From positions 1-5,444 of the forward strand of contig DAOUEK010000114.1 in assembly GCA_034430425.1 (NCBI GenBank): DNA of 5,444 bases, given 5' to 3'. Each line of letters opens with the position of its first letter. Position 1 is the stretch's first letter. Positions 4,776 to 5,444 of the stretch are shown here, piece by piece. This DNA is from WVZH01 sp034430425 (lineage in GTDB: Bacteria > Chloroflexota > Anaerolineae > Anaerolineales > E44-bin32). The notes below the pieces were generated by a model. It was not told the origin of the DNA and searched no databases. It saw only the letters and a program-made list of their open reading frames with translations. Position numbers and translations under genes: made by a program.

Positions 4776-5444
4776 GAAAACGGATATGGGACAGAAACAA
4801 ATGACACCAGAATCCAAAGATGAAGAAATCCGAATCGGTGTATACACCTGCTACTGCGGTGGAAATATCAGCGACGTCGTCAACTGCGAATGGGTCGCCA
4901 AGTCACTTGCCGGGTTGCCCAACGTCGTGGTTTCACGGACGAACATGTCCATGTGTTCTGACACGGGCCAGGCACTGATCGAAGAGGACATTCGCAATAA
5001 TGGAGTCAACCGCGTGGTCATCGGCGCCTGTGCGCCTTCGCTGCACGAACTGACCTTCCGCGGGACGCTCGAACGTGCGGGATTGAATCCCTACCTCTAT
5101 TACCACGTTGGTTTGCGGGAACAGTCCAGCTGGGTTCACCATGACGACCACGAGAATGCTACGGAAAAGTCGTTTCGTTTGATGGCTTCCGGGATCGCCA
5201 AGGCGCGTTTGCTCGATCCGCTGCAGCCATTCAAGTTGGAGGCCAAACAGCATGCCCTTGTGATTGGCGGCGGCATCGCAGGTTTGCGCAGTGCGGTGGA
5301 TATCGCCCGAAACGGCATTCAGGTCACGCTGATCGAAAAGACGCCCTTCCTGGGTGGACATGCGGCGCAGCTCGAAAGCGTGTTTCCCACGGGAGAGCGT
5401 GCGCGCGATCTGTTGGACAAGCTGATTCGCGAGGTAACGGGCAA
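4768..5444 (+). CDS. hdrA: HdrA-like FAD/iron-sulfur oxidoreductase, full-type N-terminus (3'-partial)
   Basis: The first 225 residues are in the window and the frame is open at its end. Residues 21-150 form the HdrA N-terminal domain: GVYTCYCGGNI (24-34), MCSDTGQALIEEDI (62-75), GACAPSLHELTF (86-97), GLNPYLYYHVGLREQSSWVH (105-124) and AKARLLDPLQP (144-154). Cys28, 30, 63 and 88 are candidate cluster ligands. At 120 there is Ser, where I recall Cys in most HdrA proteins (REQCSWVH). The FAD loop IGGGIAG (166-172) and Glu190 are present, followed by GG (196-197). The segment FPTGERARDLL (206-216) then stands where HdrA normally has FPTLDCxxC, so those cysteines are absent. ATG 4768 overlaps the previous gene by eight bases, with AGGA at 4756-4759, and suggests translational coupling. 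In-frame ATGs at 4786 and 4801 are less likely alternatives. Any later ferredoxin or MvhD domain lies outside the window. Confidence 0.9.
   Translation, partial: MPEKTDMGQKQMTPESKDEEIRIGVYTCYCGGNISDVVNCEWVAKSLAGLPNVVVSRTNMSMCSDTGQALIEEDIRNNGVNRVVIGACAPSLHELTFRGTLERAGLNPYLYYHVGLREQSSWVHHDDHENATEKSFRLMASGIAKARLLDPLQPFKLEAKQHALVIGGGIAGLRSAVDIARNGIQVTLIEKTPFLGGHAAQLESVFPTGERARDLLDKLIREVTG

Noticed and set aside
4933..5361. 142-residue open frame on the minus strand
   Set aside because: It is fully antisense to the HdrA N-terminal domain of the second hdrA-like gene.

Overview
The window holds six complete or near-complete plus-strand genes and the first part of a seventh, in two functional blocks. 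No tRNA, rRNA, CRISPR array or insertion sequence is visible. The source looks like an uncultured or environmental anaerobic bacterium. A Chloroflexota (Anaerolineae-type) origin is my best inference. It rests on a lipoprotein with a Thr/Pro-rich linker and an NBR1-type Ig-like domain, frequent in that phylum, and on HdrA-family genes in a fairly GC-rich genome. It is not proven by any marker gene.

Left block (1-2322). A small AT-richer gene (10-399) encodes an unrecognised protein with one N-terminal membrane segment and a charged helical body. It is followed by a 429-base gap that contains a C-rich, G-poor stretch and then five consecutive hairpins (549-812). The last hairpin ends four bases before the ribosome binding site of a lipoprotein gene (829-1872, NBR1-type Ig domain). 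A YjbQ/UPF0047 gene (1924-2322) lies 51 bases downstream and may be co-transcribed with it.

Middle gap (2323-2697). After a weak terminator-like hairpin comes a 375-base stretch without a convincing gene. Its last part can fold into a compact bulged stem just before a strong ribosome binding site.

Right block (2698-end). Four genes are tightly packed (gaps of 11 and 39 bases, then an 8-base overlap): a TusA-type sulfur carrier, a divergent MvhD-family protein, a 447-residue HdrA-like flavoprotein with two ferredoxin cysteine motifs, and the N-terminal 225 residues of a second HdrA-like protein that runs off the window. In known systems HdrA is a flavin-containing iron-sulfur electron-transfer subunit, MvhD feeds electrons into it, and TusA carries a persulfide. 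I infer a sulfur-linked, possibly electron-bifurcating complex.

The unusual points are these. The MvhD-like protein has lost four of the five cysteines I expect and gained a CxxC elsewhere. The two HdrA-like proteins are complementary: one lacks the HdrA N-terminal domain but keeps the cysteine-rich flavin motif, and the other has the N-terminal domain but lacks that motif. The substrate and partners cannot be decided here because the operon continues beyond the window.
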